Positions 46,807-56,588 are shown, counted from the first letter of the stretch. The stretch is DNA of 64,000 bases from Domibacillus enclensis (GCF_900156125.1 NZ_FTLX01000007.1:167323-231322); one strand, 5' to 3'. Numbers and translations are program-made. Notes: generated by a model not told the origin, from the sequence alone.

Positions 46807-48678
46807 TTAACTTGTTGTTTGCTTATAGTTATCCACTGCTTGTCTTGCTCGTAAATACTTTTCTAAAAGGGGTTTTATCTCCTGAAAATGATACGATTTC
46901 ACAGCGCCAATACGCTGTACTTTCCAAAGCAGCACAGGTTCTCCTTTATGCAAAAACAGCTCAATAATTTTGCAACAGCGTCGAAATTGAAATTCTTGTG
47001 TAGATTCTGTAATTTCTTCAAGATACCTCGCTGTTTTCGGCAGCTTATCTAAACGTTTTTCTAGATTTGATAATATACCCGTTTGTTTGCCAATAAGGGA
47101 TATGGTGATTCGAACCGGCTTGTCTTTAACGATCAACTGTCTATAAAGCGCCTTTATCTTTGATAAATATTCTTTGTCCCGTGCTTCCCAATCAACATGT
47201 CCTGTTGGCATTACTCTCGATTGCTTTTGAGGCAAATTATCAAAAAGCCATTCTTTATCATTACGGTATAGATAAGAGTATTCTTTAGAAAAAAGATTCC
47301 GAATTTGAGTGCGGGTGTAATCAGAGTATTCTTTTAGCCCTTCTAATAGTTGCTGACGATACTGCTGTAACCGTTGAGAATAACCATTGGTTTTTGATGG
47401 ATTTGATGTTTCAATGCTCGTTTCTAAAAATTTTTTGATTGTTTTAGAATCTACACCAAGTATTCTACCTATCTCTCTTGCGTTATATGTCCCGTCTCCC
47501 TTTAACTGCTTTAATTTAGCCTGCCAAACTTCTCCAAATACTTTTGTCCGCCCAATACGATATATATTTTTTAAAGATGTGTCTGGTCCTTTTCTAACGT
47601 AAACAAAACCACAAGAACAAGAGAAAGTGCCAATAGGAAATTTCGATTTAAAGTCTCTTGTAACCGAAACTTCCTGAATGATATGTTCTTTATAATGAGC
47701 AGCAGCTTTATTTAGGCATGGCCACGGTCCGCTTCCGAAAGGTCCATGGTCTTCCTTAACATCTTTAAAAAATTCTTCTATGTCTTTCTCTAAAAAATAA
47801 AGAAACAGCAAGTGGCGGAATGGATGAACGTGGCGCTTTGTATTTCTTGTTATAACTCTCAGCCAGTTATATTCATTGTCCATATCAAGAGCAGATTCAT
47901 ATTTTTCTAAAAAACCGATCGGAAATTTGCTTATGAACATTTGATATAAATCATTCTGCCTCACATGATTAGAAGTTGTAATCAAGCCTCGTTCTCTCAA
48001 AAGTAATCTATACTTTTTAGCAATTTTTTCACGTGAGATCTGATTTATATTCACTTGTAAAAGCTTATACGACATTTTAGCCAGCATAACTTGAAGATCA
48101 TAAAAATAAGGCTCTGTGCTTTGTAAGAAGGATAAATTCATTCGTTTGGCTTCAAAGCGGATAAAAGCAATTCTGCTTTGTACAGAAGGATTAATGGGGT
48201 ACTTTTTTAGCAGCAACTGGTGATGTGGGCAGACATCAATTCCTTGCAATTGATGCTCTCTATGAATATATGGTTCACCATATTGGTCGATATCATTAAC
48301 GGCACATTGAGGGCAATAATAAAGACCGTCCTTCCTGCATATACTCCCTGCCAGCATCCCAAGCCTTGCATATAGCCCTTTGCCATCTTTTTGAACATCT
48401 TTGAGGATCTGTTGTCGTTTTTCACACGAAAGAAATAATGCATAAAACGAATAAATAGTGTGGTTTCCTAAAAGATTCTCCATCGAAAAGTGCGGTCCCA
48501 TTTGCTGCGCAAGAATGTTTAAATGACTACCAATTTCCACGCTTGGTATGACAGTGCGCTTTTGAAACACTTCCTCTAATGTATCTTTACAGTCCAAATT
48601 ACCGCTGTATAAATGGTAACGGGCTATGGTTGAATAGATTAATTCACCAGGATATGGTTCTGGAAAAAACGACAGCAT
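46807..48678 (-). CDS. tnsD: TnsD-1 (TniQ/TnsD target selector), intact
   Basis: A 623-residue full-length TnsD-type protein: N-terminal TniQ domain (PEPYPGELIYSTIARYHLYS; zinc-binding YYCPQCAVNDIDQ...GIDVCPHHQLLL), a middle segment with GPWPCLNKAAAHYKEH and FSCSCGFVYVRKG, and a C-terminal HTH-like region (AREIGRILGVDSKTIKKFLE) with NDKEWLFDNLPQ. By family knowledge it binds the glmS 3' end and directs insertion beyond it. About half its residues match TnsD-2. Since TnsD-2 is broken, this is the likely active selector. Confidence 0.93.
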   Translation of the reverse strand: MLSFFPEPYPGELIYSTIARYHLYSGNLDCKDTLEEVFQKRTVIPSVEIGSHLNILAQQMGPHFSMENLLGNHTIYSFYALFLSCEKRQQILKDVQKDGKGLYARLGMLAGSICRKDGLYYCPQCAVNDIDQYGEPYIHREHQLQGIDVCPHHQLLLKKYPINPSVQSRIAFIRFEAKRMNLSFLQSTEPYFYDLQVMLAKMSYKLLQVNINQISREKIAKKYRLLLRERGLITTSNHVRQNDLYQMFISKFPIGFLEKYESALDMDNEYNWLRVITRNTKRHVHPFRHLLFLYFLEKDIEEFFKDVKEDHGPFGSGPWPCLNKAAAHYKEHIIQEVSVTRDFKSKFPIGTFSCSCGFVYVRKGPDTSLKNIYRIGRTKVFGEVWQAKLKQLKGDGTYNAREIGRILGVDSKTIKKFLETSIETSNPSKTNGYSQRLQQYRQQLLEGLKEYSDYTRTQIRNLFSKEYSYLYRNDKEWLFDNLPQKQSRVMPTGHVDWEARDKEYLSKIKALYRQLIVKDKPVRITISLIGKQTGILSNLEKRLDKLPKTARYLEEITESTQEFQFRRCCKIIELFLHKGEPVLLWKVQRIGAVKSYHFQEIKPLLEKYLRARQAVDNYKQTTS

Positions 48679-48736
48679 TTAAATCGCCTCCTGCTTATGT
48701 CAAAATAAGAATCTTTGGCTCAGGTAAGTGAAATAT

Positions 48737-48976
48737 TTAGGTTCTCTGATATAACCCAGGTTTAACACGTTCCCAGTTTCCACTGCGCTTTAGTGCATAC
48801 CAAATTGAGCTATGCGGTGTTTTTGCATAAGTTTTAATAATTGCGTTATAGTAACGGCTTTTTTCGAATAGTTTAATCAACTCATCCACTGTTACCAACT
48901 TTCCGGAAGCAATATCTTTTTCATATTCTATAATAAAGTCAAATGTACTTTGATTCATTGAATAGTCTTTTCCCAT
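48737..48976 (-). CDS. Small protein between tnsC and tnsD-1
   Basis: A 79-residue hydrophilic protein of no family I recognise, ending in a basic, aromatic segment (YALKRSGNWERVKPGLYQR). AAAGGA precedes its ATG. It lies 97 bp after tnsC and 58 bp before tnsD-1, on the same strand, and starts a new start/stop pair within the tns run. By position it could modulate TnsC or TnsD, but I see no direct evidence. Confidence 0.65.
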   Translation of the reverse strand: MGKDYSMNQSTFDFIIEYEKDIASGKLVTVDELIKLFEKSRYYNAIIKTYAKTPHSSIWYALKRSGNWERVKPGLYQRT

Positions 48977-49073
48977 AATTATTTTTCCTTTCTTTAGAGA
49001 CGTTAGCTCCTATACCGTATTTCACTCCTCTTGTTCTACTTGCTAAATTAATAGGCTGCTATGCCAAAAGTTA

Positions 49074-50768
49074 TTAATAAAATTCTTCTATCGGATTTTT
49101 AATATATCCGCTTGCTTTTAGCAATTCGTATGGATGTTTTTTTTGATCCAATGCTTTTTTCCTGAGTGTCAACAACGGCAATATATCAGTATTCTTCTGT
49201 CTTGGCTTTTTTTGTTGTTCTTTTTTCTGCTGGTTCAACATAAGTGCTGCTTGAACAGCATCTGTTTTTAGCAAATTGTAGTCAGTATCCATTGGCTGGT
49301 TTTCTACAATTTTCTGAACAAGCTTTTTCATATCAGCTTCTTTTAGACTGTCAAAAATGCCAAGAGAAAATAGCTCCACCACCAAACTTTCGGTTGTATC
49401 ACGTCTTTTGAAGTCCATCGTCTTTTTTCTTTCTCTAAATGCTTCTTGAATACGGCCTGTCAGCTCCGTATCACGCTTGTGTTGCAACATGACTTCATCC
49501 AAGCTAAACATAATATCCTCATACTTCATCATGTCTCGCCAATTATTTGTTCGGACTGCCTTTAGCATTGGCTGGATCATTTTCATATCCTTTTTAGCTG
49601 TTTGTTTTATTGTCCGCGAGATTAAGACTTCATTAGGATTACTTTCATCAAATAAAGCACGTTCCTGCGCTAATATAAACAAGTTAACCGCAATAGCTGT
49701 AATCCCCTGACATTCTTCATAAAATGTCTTTTTAACTTCCTCGGTTAATTCTGAACATTGTTTTAAACAGTTCAGCTCCCATAATGTTTCTAAAAAGAAT
49801 TGCCATTCCTCGCTATCTTCCTTCATGCGATCCCAAAAGATAGATCCCTCACTGGCAGCTCGTCTTGCTTGTCGGAAGTTGCCCTTAAACAGCTTCTCGG
49901 CTTTGGTGGTTCCGATCAGAATTGTTGGGATGCCAACTGTATTGGATAAAGTGACAAAGAAATTAAGCATTTCTTCCTGGTCATTTTTTGCATGCAGTAA
50001 GTGCTGTATTTCATCGATGACTAGCACTCCAATGCCATACATACTTGCTAATGATGTCATGTGCAATAACATTGTTGACGTAACTCTGTTTAAATAGCCG
50101 AATTTCTCAAGATAACGGGTTCCTAATAAGTCATCAATTGCTTTAAAGAAGCTTTTACATAGTGTTGATAGACTTCCATCATATGGACAATCAATTTTAA
50201 GCCATACAATTTGAGTGCGGTTAAACGGGTGACCATTGTACTCATCATGTTTAATCACTTGCGGATACATCAGCAATAATCGTTCAATCGCTGTCGTTTT
50301 GCCGATGCCCGAAATGCCGATTATTGATAAGCTGTCAGCAGTCGAGCGAATATAGTTTAGTCTTTGATCTATATCTCGGAGCGATTTTTTTTCCTCCGCT
50401 TGCAGTTCATTTAAAACACGAAGCCGTTCAAAGTAAGTTTTATTTAATGGGTTTCTTGCCAAATATCCTCCGCGAATTAAAGTAGCTAATTTACGTTCCA
50501 CTTCAAAATGAATCGGCAGCGGCTGTATAAAGGTTTTTATCCTTTTTAAAATATGATAACGGATGTTCGTTTCCTGGGCTTTGTCCTGACTTGTAATGCG
50601 TGGAGCTACCATAAAACGTTCCAATACATCGTTTTCTGTGAAAATTGGGGGCAGTGCCTCAATAAATGGATTTTGTTTATATTCAGACAGAACCTGTTGT
50701 TTATATTGAGCCTTCTCAAATTCTCCTTTTAAAACAACAATGTCTTCATTTTTTTTCAAATTCCTCAT
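49074..50768 (-). CDS. tnsC: TnsC AAA+ ATPase
   Basis: A 564-residue AAA+ regulator. Walker A is GISGIGKTT at residues 151-159, Walker B VLVIDE at 248-253 (GVLVIDEIQHLL), and a sensor-1 threonine region lies in IPTILIGTTKAEKL. TnsC forms filaments or rings on DNA, linking target selection by TnsD to the TnsAB transposase. It overlaps tnsB by 23 bp. The C-terminal extension after about residue 460 is rich in charged residues. Confidence 0.95.
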   Translation of the reverse strand: MRNLKKNEDIVVLKGEFEKAQYKQQVLSEYKQNPFIEALPPIFTENDVLERFMVAPRITSQDKAQETNIRYHILKRIKTFIQPLPIHFEVERKLATLIRGGYLARNPLNKTYFERLRVLNELQAEEKKSLRDIDQRLNYIRSTADSLSIIGISGIGKTTAIERLLLMYPQVIKHDEYNGHPFNRTQIVWLKIDCPYDGSLSTLCKSFFKAIDDLLGTRYLEKFGYLNRVTSTMLLHMTSLASMYGIGVLVIDEIQHLLHAKNDQEEMLNFFVTLSNTVGIPTILIGTTKAEKLFKGNFRQARRAASEGSIFWDRMKEDSEEWQFFLETLWELNCLKQCSELTEEVKKTFYEECQGITAIAVNLFILAQERALFDESNPNEVLISRTIKQTAKKDMKMIQPMLKAVRTNNWRDMMKYEDIMFSLDEVMLQHKRDTELTGRIQEAFRERKKTMDFKRRDTTESLVVELFSLGIFDSLKEADMKKLVQKIVENQPMDTDYNLLKTDAVQAALMLNQQKKEQQKKPRQKNTDILPLLTLRKKALDQKKHPYELLKASGYIKNPIEEFY

Positions 50769-52905
50769 CTCTTTTCTTTCTCAGTTTTTCCATTAACCGA
50801 GAATTGCTCCTAGGCTTAGCTTCATCATTTTTTTGATTCGTTGACAAATCAATTAATTTCGCTCTTGTTTCCACAAAAGAAGATGTTAAATCAAATCTTT
50901 CCTCTTTTCGATTCACCACTTTTTCGGCTTCTCTATTATTACGGATATTTTTTAATTTTTCTGATTTATTGATCTCTTTTTGCTCTACTTTTCTCTTTTC
51001 TCTCATTGCACACTTTACAATCTCTTCGATGACCGCATCTGTATTAATTGCTGATTCATGTTGTTCAGCAACTTGAACCAACTTAAGCTCATTTATCATC
51101 TCTTGGTAAAATTCAATTTCTTCTAATGTGTCTCCCTGGTATTGCTCACTCGTTGAAAGCAAGTAACATGAATCATAGCTTTTCCCGTCAGCATGAGGAA
51201 TGTATATGTAACTCATATCTCGTGGATCATAAAGAACTTCAATGCTTATATTTTTATATTTTGTGTACCATTGTTCATTCAGTGCTGTGTCTGAACCGTA
51301 AAATAAGCTTTTAAACCGGATACCAGCTCTTGTAATTCTTGCATTACCTCTTGGAAGAAGATTCAGCCTAAAAACATTCCGATCTGTGATCATTCTAAGC
51401 CGTCCTTTTTTATTCGCAATGCCCCAATTCCATAAATTAAGTGGTGTAGCTGTTAAGCCGCTGGCCACCATTCCTTTTTCTAAAGGATATTTCTCAATAA
51501 CCTTCTGGTTATGTTGCAATACAAGGTGAATAACGATCTTTATAAATTCATCTAAATTTAAATTAGCGTCTAAACGGTAGTCACGATCTCCACGTTCCCG
51601 GTACTCTTTTTGAATGGCACCGGGTGCTTTTCTCTTTATCTTGCCGTTTATTGTATGAAATTGACGTTCTACAATTCCTTTTAAATCTCCCCGGTATGCC
51701 GAGGTATTTTCGATTTTAATATTTAAATTGTTAATCAAGTTTTCAACTGAATAACCCTCAAATTCTCCCCTGTCAGCAATAATAATTTCAGGCAAATGCT
51801 TTACCGGCCATTGAGAAACATTGATATCAATATTGTACTCTTTGCAAAATTCAACTTTATCAGCAGCCATATTGTCTAATGCCATCATTGCACCCACCCA
51901 AGAGGGACCCTCTAAACCTACATAGATTCCTGCAATCATACGCGAATATACATCTATTACTGCATAAATAATCGGCCTCCCAATAATTAGTGTTCGATCA
52001 AATGAGCTTACCAAATAAATATCCGCAATAGTGGAATCGATCTGAAAACGGGTACCCGGTCCATCTGTTTCATTCGTCGAATTATTTAAAATAGGTCGAT
52101 GCTTTAGGTCATATTCTTTCGAGCTTGTTCTAAGCACAATGTCGAGCTGCGGATCTTCATGTTTTTTAAACCAATAATAAAATTGATTGTATGTCGGAAT
52201 TCTGGAACTATCGTATATCTTAAATTTCACTATATTGTTTTCAATATAAGAATTTGAATAAAATTCTTTTAACAAATAATCATAAGTCTCTTTTAGAGTT
52301 ACTTGATTTTTTCGTCGATAATACTTTTTAATGACATAAGCAAATTGCTTCTTCACTTCTTCTGTAATATTAATGCCTTGTTTCATATCATCGGCTACAT
52401 TTAATTTACGTGGTCTTCCTATTTTTTTGCCGGATAGTAATTTTTCTTTTCCTTTCCCGCCGGAGTGTATATAGTCAGGAAGCAAAGCATTTTTATTAAG
52501 TCCCCGCTGCCAAAAACGAGTAAAGATGCGTTTGAGCTTCAGCTTACTTAAATTTGTTTCAGCCGCTATTTTCTCAAACGCATCTTCTCTTCTCTTTTTC
52601 TCTAATAAGCTTTCTTTGTATACATTCCAATAAGTTGAGACAACCTGCCAATCCTTGTCTCGCTTCTTAATTTGCTTCTCGGATAGATCTTTTTCAGCAT
52701 AGCTCTTAAAATATGGATCAGAAATGGCTATTAATACTTCACCTTGGACCTCAGCCTCAATTGTTGCAGAAGAAATTTTCTTAGGCATTGCTGTATCGCC
52801 ATGAAGTTCCACGTAATAAACAATGGAATCATCCAACTCAATAATCCGGATTCTATCTTTCTCATCTCTGTTCACATATTGGTACACTTGATTGTTAAAA
52901 ATCAT
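50746..52905 (-). CDS. tnsB: TnsB DDE transposase
   Basis: A 719-residue transposase of the TnsB/MuA type. N-terminal DNA-binding helices, then the integrase fold with catalytic Asp290 (FQIDSTIADIYLV), Asp378 (IIIADRGEFEG) and Glu413 (GIVERQFHTI), and a beta-barrel domain. TnsB binds the end repeats and makes the 3' cuts and strand transfer. It overlaps tnsA by 4 bp (ATGA) and tnsC by 23 bp. The C-terminal tail (EAKPRSNSRLMEKLRKKRDE) is the likely TnsC contact. Confidence 0.95.
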   Translation of the reverse strand: MIFNNQVYQYVNRDEKDRIRIIELDDSIVYYVELHGDTAMPKKISSATIEAEVQGEVLIAISDPYFKSYAEKDLSEKQIKKRDKDWQVVSTYWNVYKESLLEKKRREDAFEKIAAETNLSKLKLKRIFTRFWQRGLNKNALLPDYIHSGGKGKEKLLSGKKIGRPRKLNVADDMKQGINITEEVKKQFAYVIKKYYRRKNQVTLKETYDYLLKEFYSNSYIENNIVKFKIYDSSRIPTYNQFYYWFKKHEDPQLDIVLRTSSKEYDLKHRPILNNSTNETDGPGTRFQIDSTIADIYLVSSFDRTLIIGRPIIYAVIDVYSRMIAGIYVGLEGPSWVGAMMALDNMAADKVEFCKEYNIDINVSQWPVKHLPEIIIADRGEFEGYSVENLINNLNIKIENTSAYRGDLKGIVERQFHTINGKIKRKAPGAIQKEYRERGDRDYRLDANLNLDEFIKIVIHLVLQHNQKVIEKYPLEKGMVASGLTATPLNLWNWGIANKKGRLRMITDRNVFRLNLLPRGNARITRAGIRFKSLFYGSDTALNEQWYTKYKNISIEVLYDPRDMSYIYIPHADGKSYDSCYLLSTSEQYQGDTLEEIEFYQEMINELKLVQVAEQHESAINTDAVIEEIVKCAMREKRKVEQKEINKSEKLKNIRNNREAEKVVNRKEERFDLTSSFVETRAKLIDLSTNQKNDEAKPRSNSRLMEKLRKKRDEEFEKK

Positions 52906-53741
52906 ATTGACTTCACCTTCTGTGAAAAATCCTTATGCACCGCCTTTATAGGAATAGCTTGATTTACATCGATCTTTTCTAAAAGATCTACTTCAATGAT
53001 TTTATTAATGACAAGATGCTTAAAAATACCGATACCGCTTCCCAAGAGCAAATCGAAATCCTTCTCAAATTCATAGGACAGAGCGCGTATTGAATCATCT
53101 TTTGTTAGCAATCGGCCGATATAATCAATAATCAAATCTTCTAGATGCTCTGTAATCATCATGTCAAATCCTTCAATGTCGTGAAGCTCTTTATATTCTC
53201 TAACATTCTTAATATTAAATGCCATCGTTTTGTGAATCTCTTTTTCCGTTACAATACTCCAATCTACATTACGACGTTTCCAAAACACACGTTCAATTTC
53301 GAACTTCTCTAGCACACGTTCATTCATCAAGTCGTTCTTGCTTTTAACTGTACGTGCATATTCTTTTCGTTCTTTGTTTTCCGAAACTGTCACAAGAAAA
53401 TCGGTAGTCATAACAATAGGCTCTTTCGTTTTCGGATCCCTTGGATGTATAATTCCTAACTCTTCTGCAATCAATAAAGTTTCCTCAATAGGCAAGAGAG
53501 GATATTGCTCACGAATATCAATAACTAAATCAGAATATTCTAACAGATAAAAATAGTTCTGTTCCAAATCAGAAAGAAATTCAAATTGTCTTGGTATTTT
53601 CATTCCTTTTAGACGAGTAGCCCTTCCTGAGGAAGAAACATCTTGGATCTTTAGCCATGGTGTGTAGTTAACTTCAATTCCTTGTCCTCTGCCGTCTTTG
53701 AGTTTTTTATCGATTGAATTCGATCTGGTACGCTTGGCCAT
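52902..53741 (-). CDS. tnsA: TnsA endonuclease
   Basis: A 279-residue restriction-fold nuclease that makes the 5' cuts so that the element leaves by cut-and-paste. Active-site candidates align in number with Tn7 TnsA (Glu63, Asp114, Lys132): Glu60 in DLEQNYFYLLE, Asp114 in MTTDFLV and Lys133 in ARTVKSKND. The C-terminal half carries a TnsC/B-contact winged helix. Read on its own transcript start, it is the first tns gene; it is 22 bp after the cyclase-like gene, which suggests coexpression. Confidence 0.95.
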   Translation of the reverse strand: MAKRTRSNSIDKKLKDGRGQGIEVNYTPWLKIQDVSSSGRATRLKGMKIPRQFEFLSDLEQNYFYLLEYSDLVIDIREQYPLLPIEETLLIAEELGIIHPRDPKTKEPIVMTTDFLVTVSENKERKEYARTVKSKNDLMNERVLEKFEIERVFWKRRNVDWSIVTEKEIHKTMAFNIKNVREYKELHDIEGFDMMITEHLEDLIIDYIGRLLTKDDSIRALSYEFEKDFDLLLGSGIGIFKHLVINKIIEVDLLEKIDVNQAIPIKAVHKDFSQKVKSI

Positions 53742-53763
53742 TACACCCTCCCCTGTGTATTAT

Positions 53764-54597
53764 TTAATAACTGTCAGAATCCTCCACGATTCTAGAAAAA
53801 TTTCCATCTTCTATGCCATCAATTAATAGGTCGTATTTCTGAAGTCCTTCTTCTGTAATGTGCATTGAGCAGAAATAATTATGATATTTTGCAGTCCACT
53901 CATATTTCGTTAAAATCTTTTCAATACCTTGGAATTCTTTTAGTTTAACTTCTATGCAGTTTTTATGTTTTTTTAAGAGGTCTGCATAATTTTCAAAATC
54001 CCGAGTTTCATCATAATCTTCCTGGAGACCATGTAAATAATTAATAAACCATTGACCATCTTCGTTATCACGGAGTAAATGCCAGTATTGCGGAGCATAA
54101 CTGACTTTTCCGTAATAATCCAGATGCACTTTAACCATTTTAATCATTTCTGCACTTAATATTATCCGTGGATATATTGCATCTTTACATTCTAAATCGT
54201 GAGCTTCGATTAACGCTGGGCCGTAGGCGAAGTGTTCGTCACCATAATATTTATTTAAAGAAATTCCACCGCGTATGAAGTAACTATTAAGCGTCATTGT
54301 TAATTGAAAATATACAAATGACATGAAAATACTTCCTGACTGCCCTTCTCCATCTTCAACCTTTGGATAAGCCAATATAACGTTGTCAGTAAAAGATTTG
54401 AAAGAGCCTAATGGATTCAACTCAGACATCTCTCTATATTGATTAGATAGTATATTATGTAAGTCCCTCAGTAAATCAGTTCCTTTATCTTGCTGATCGC
54501 TTTGGATAATTAAGTTAGAAAAACCTAAAATATCAGCAAAACACACAATTGATTCTAATAATTGTGGATTAGTTGGATCGTATTTTGGATAAGACAC
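53764..54597 (-). CDS. Class III nucleotidyl-cyclase-like protein at the transposon right end
   Basis: 277 residues from a GTG at 54597 that has GGAG 8 bases upstream; an upstream TTG at 54636 lies inside the terminator tail. Sequence shows a cyclase-like core: FADILGFSNLI with Asp22, SFTDNVILAYP with Asp71 (the two metal-binding Asp positions of class III adenylyl/guanylyl cyclases), then IRGGISLNKYYGDE and FAYGPALIEAHDLECK, which match the family's GIxxG...YxGxxVNxAxRLE region. The C-terminal 100 residues are unknown and helical. It lies just ahead of tnsA. Function unknown: signalling or defence are possibilities, or a regulator of transposition. Confidence 0.8.
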   Translation of the reverse strand: MSYPKYDPTNPQLLESIVCFADILGFSNLIIQSDQQDKGTDLLRDLHNILSNQYREMSELNPLGSFKSFTDNVILAYPKVEDGEGQSGSIFMSFVYFQLTMTLNSYFIRGGISLNKYYGDEHFAYGPALIEAHDLECKDAIYPRIILSAEMIKMVKVHLDYYGKVSYAPQYWHLLRDNEDGQWFINYLHGLQEDYDETRDFENYADLLKKHKNCIEVKLKEFQGIEKILTKYEWTAKYHNYFCSMHITEEGLQKYDLLIDGIEDGNFSRIVEDSDSY

Positions 54598-54640
54598 AGC
54601 TTCAGCTCCGTTCTCTTTTATTTTTTCAAAAAGCAAAAAA

Positions 54641-54668
54641 CCCCTTAAGGAAAGATTATCCTAAGGGG
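54641..54668. terminator. Bidirectional terminator inside the right end
   Basis: CCCCTTAAGG pairs with CCTAAGGGG with one bulge, between an A run and a T run. It will stop both glmS read-through into the island and transcripts from the island towards glmS. Confidence 0.75.
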
Positions 54669-54674
54669 TCTTTT

Positions 54675-54760
54675 TTATCAAACTTTATTATAAATTATCG
54701 AACTTTTTTTAAAATGATCAATCTTTTTTATAAATTATCGAGCTTTTTTAAAAAGCCACA
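54675..54760. repeat. Right end with four TnsB-like sites at 20-bp spacing
   Basis: Minus-strand sites read NNAAAAAGNTYGATNA-like; on the plus strand they are TTATCAAACTTTATT (54675), TTATCGAACTTTTTT (54695), TGATCAATCTTTTTT (54715) and TTATCGAGCTTTTTT (54735), starting exactly 20 bp apart. Four adjoining sites in about 90 bp is the Tn7 right-end layout. The end is ACA at 54758-54760. Confidence 0.9.
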
Positions 54761-54765
54761 CTTTT
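54761..54765. repeat. Target-site duplication CTTTT, right copy
   Basis: Matches 33783-33787. It lies 20 bp past the glmS stop codon. Confidence 0.8.
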
Positions 54766-54785
54766 TTACACTGTTTTCAATTCGC

Positions 54786-56588
54786 TTATTCAACCGTCAC
54801 GGATTTGGCCAAATTCCGCGGCTTATCCACGTCGCAGTCGCGGTGAAGCGCTGCGTAGTAAGCAATCAGCTGGAATGGAACGACGGCGGCTAGCGGTGAC
54901 AGCAGCTCATGAACGGCTGGCAGGACGAAACGGTCGCCTTCCTGCTCAAGGCCTTTCATCGAGATGACGCACGTGTTGGCGCCGCGTGCTGCGACTTCCT
55001 TCACGTTGCCACGGATGTTCAGGTTGACGGACCCCTGTGTTGCAAGGGCAATGACCGGTGTGCCGTCTTCAATGAGCGCGATTGTGCCGTGCTTCAGTTC
55101 ACCGCCGGCAAAGCCTTCTGCTTGAATGTACGAAATTTCTTTTAGCTTCAAGGCACCCTCTAAGCCGACATAGTAGTCAACTGAACGGCCGATAAAGAAG
55201 CAGTTGCGTGTTGTTGACAAGTAGTCGCGCGCGATTTGCTCGAACTCTTCCTTGCCGTCACAAAGCACTTCCATTGCGTTGGCAACAATACCGAGCTCGT
55301 GAGCTAGATCAAAGCCTGTGTCGATGCCTGCTTTTTTCGCTGCCGCGTCTGCCAAAATTGACAGGACCGCAATTTGCGCTGTATACGCCTTTGTAGACGC
55401 CACCGCGATTTCAGGACCTGCATGCAGCAGAAGCGTGTAATCCGCTTCACGTGACAGCGTAGAGCCTGCTACGTTTGTGATCGTGAGTGCTTCATAGCCC
55501 AACTCTTTTACTTTTACCAGGACGGCACGGCTGTCTGCTGTTTCGCCACTCTGGGAAATAAAGATGAACAACGGCTTTTTCGACAGAAGCGGCATGTTGT
55601 ACACGAATTCGCTCGCGACATGCACTTCAACCGGAATATTCGCCATTTGTTCCAAATATTGCTTTCCAACAAGACCGGCATGGTAGCTTGTGCCGCATGC
55701 GACGATGTACAGGCGGTCTGCTTCATTGACTGCATTCAGAATGCTTTCGTCTACATGAAGGTCGCCCTGCTCATTTTGGTACGCCTGCATAATTTTACGG
55801 ATGACGAATGGCTGTTCATCCGTTTCTTTTAACATGTAATGCGGATATGTGCCTTTTTCAATATCACCGGCATCAAGTTCCGCTGTATAAGGAGCGCGTT
55901 CAATAGGTTCGCCGTTTTCACTTTTAATGGTTACAGATTCTTTTGTGACGATGACCATTTCTTTATCCATCAACTCGACAAATTGGTTTGTTACTTGCAG
56001 CATTGCCATCGCATCAGACGCGACAACATTGCAGTCTTCGCCAAGACCAACAAGAAGTGGACTTTTGTTTTTCGCTACGTAAATCGTTTCTTCGTCTTCA
56101 TTGTCTAAAAGCGCGATCGCATAAGAGCCTTTTAGCAAGCCGAGCGTTTTACGGAATGCTTCTTCTGTTGAAAGGCCTTCTTTTGCGAACAGACCGATAA
56201 GCTGCACGATCACTTCTGTATCGGTGTCACTTTGAAGAGCGACATCGAGCAAGTATTCGCTTTTCAGCTGCTCATCGTTTTCAATGACGCCGTTATGAAC
56301 GAGCGTGTAGCGGCTGTATTCATTTTGGTGTGGATGCGCGTTGTAACGGCTTGGTACGCCGTGAGTCGCCCAGCGAGTGTGACCGATTCCTGCATGAGAT
56401 TGAACAGCTGTGTCCACCACTTCACGCAAATCAGCGATACGTCCCTTTTCTTTGAAAATGTGCACACCCTCTTCGTTGCGCACAGCAATACCGGCTGAGT
56501 CATAGCCGCGGTATTCGAGCTTCTCAAGCCCTTTCAATAAAATTTCCTTCGTATCCTCGCTGCCGATATATCCAACTATTCCGCACAT
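54786..56588 (-). CDS. glmS: Glucosamine-6-phosphate synthase
   Basis: A 600-residue amidotransferase that makes glucosamine-6-phosphate from fructose-6-phosphate and glutamine, the first step to UDP-GlcNAc. The true start is the ATG at 56588, giving MCGIVGYIG with Cys as the N-terminal nucleophile after Met removal; it follows AGGAGG. Glutaminase domain about 1-220, two SIS domains about 280-600 ([13 protein letters not shown]), ending in NLAKSVTVE. The 5' leader carries the glmS ribozyme. The 3' end is the attTn7 site, and its own terminator is now 21 kb off. Confidence 0.98.
   Translation of the reverse strand: MCGIVGYIGSEDTKEILLKGLEKLEYRGYDSAGIAVRNEEGVHIFKEKGRIADLREVVDTAVQSHAGIGHTRWATHGVPSRYNAHPHQNEYSRYTLVHNGVIENDEQLKSEYLLDVALQSDTDTEVIVQLIGLFAKEGLSTEEAFRKTLGLLKGSYAIALLDNEDEETIYVAKNKSPLLVGLGEDCNVVASDAMAMLQVTNQFVELMDKEMVIVTKESVTIKSENGEPIERAPYTAELDAGDIEKGTYPHYMLKETDEQPFVIRKIMQAYQNEQGDLHVDESILNAVNEADRLYIVACGTSYHAGLVGKQYLEQMANIPVEVHVASEFVYNMPLLSKKPLFIFISQSGETADSRAVLVKVKELGYEALTITNVAGSTLSREADYTLLLHAGPEIAVASTKAYTAQIAVLSILADAAAKKAGIDTGFDLAHELGIVANAMEVLCDGKEEFEQIARDYLSTTRNCFFIGRSVDYYVGLEGALKLKEISYIQAEGFAGGELKHGTIALIEDGTPVIALATQGSVNLNIRGNVKEVAARGANTCVISMKGLEQEGDRFVLPAVHELLSPLAAVVPFQLIAYYAALHRDCDVDKPRNLAKSVTVE

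Larger units (their letters stand above)
33788..54760. mobile_element. Tn7-like transposon island at attTn7 (glmS)
   Basis: A 20,973-bp island bounded by TGT...ACA ends. The left starts TGTAGGTTTGGAACAAAG and the right, read inwards, TGTGGCTTTTTAAAAAAG; Tn7's own ends also start TGTGGG with TnsB repeats inside. CTTTT flanks both sides, and the right end is 20 bp of spacer plus the duplication from the glmS stop codon. It carries tnsA, tnsB, tnsC and two TnsD-type genes near the right end, cargo in the middle and left. It is visibly more A+T-rich than the surrounding chromosome. A second left end at 37366 shows it is composite. Confidence 0.92.

Noticed and set aside
33788..54760. CRISPR array or Cas genes as guide for the Tn7-like element
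   Set aside because: No regularly spaced repeats or Cas-like proteins were seen; the TniQ proteins are of the long TnsD type, which bind DNA directly.
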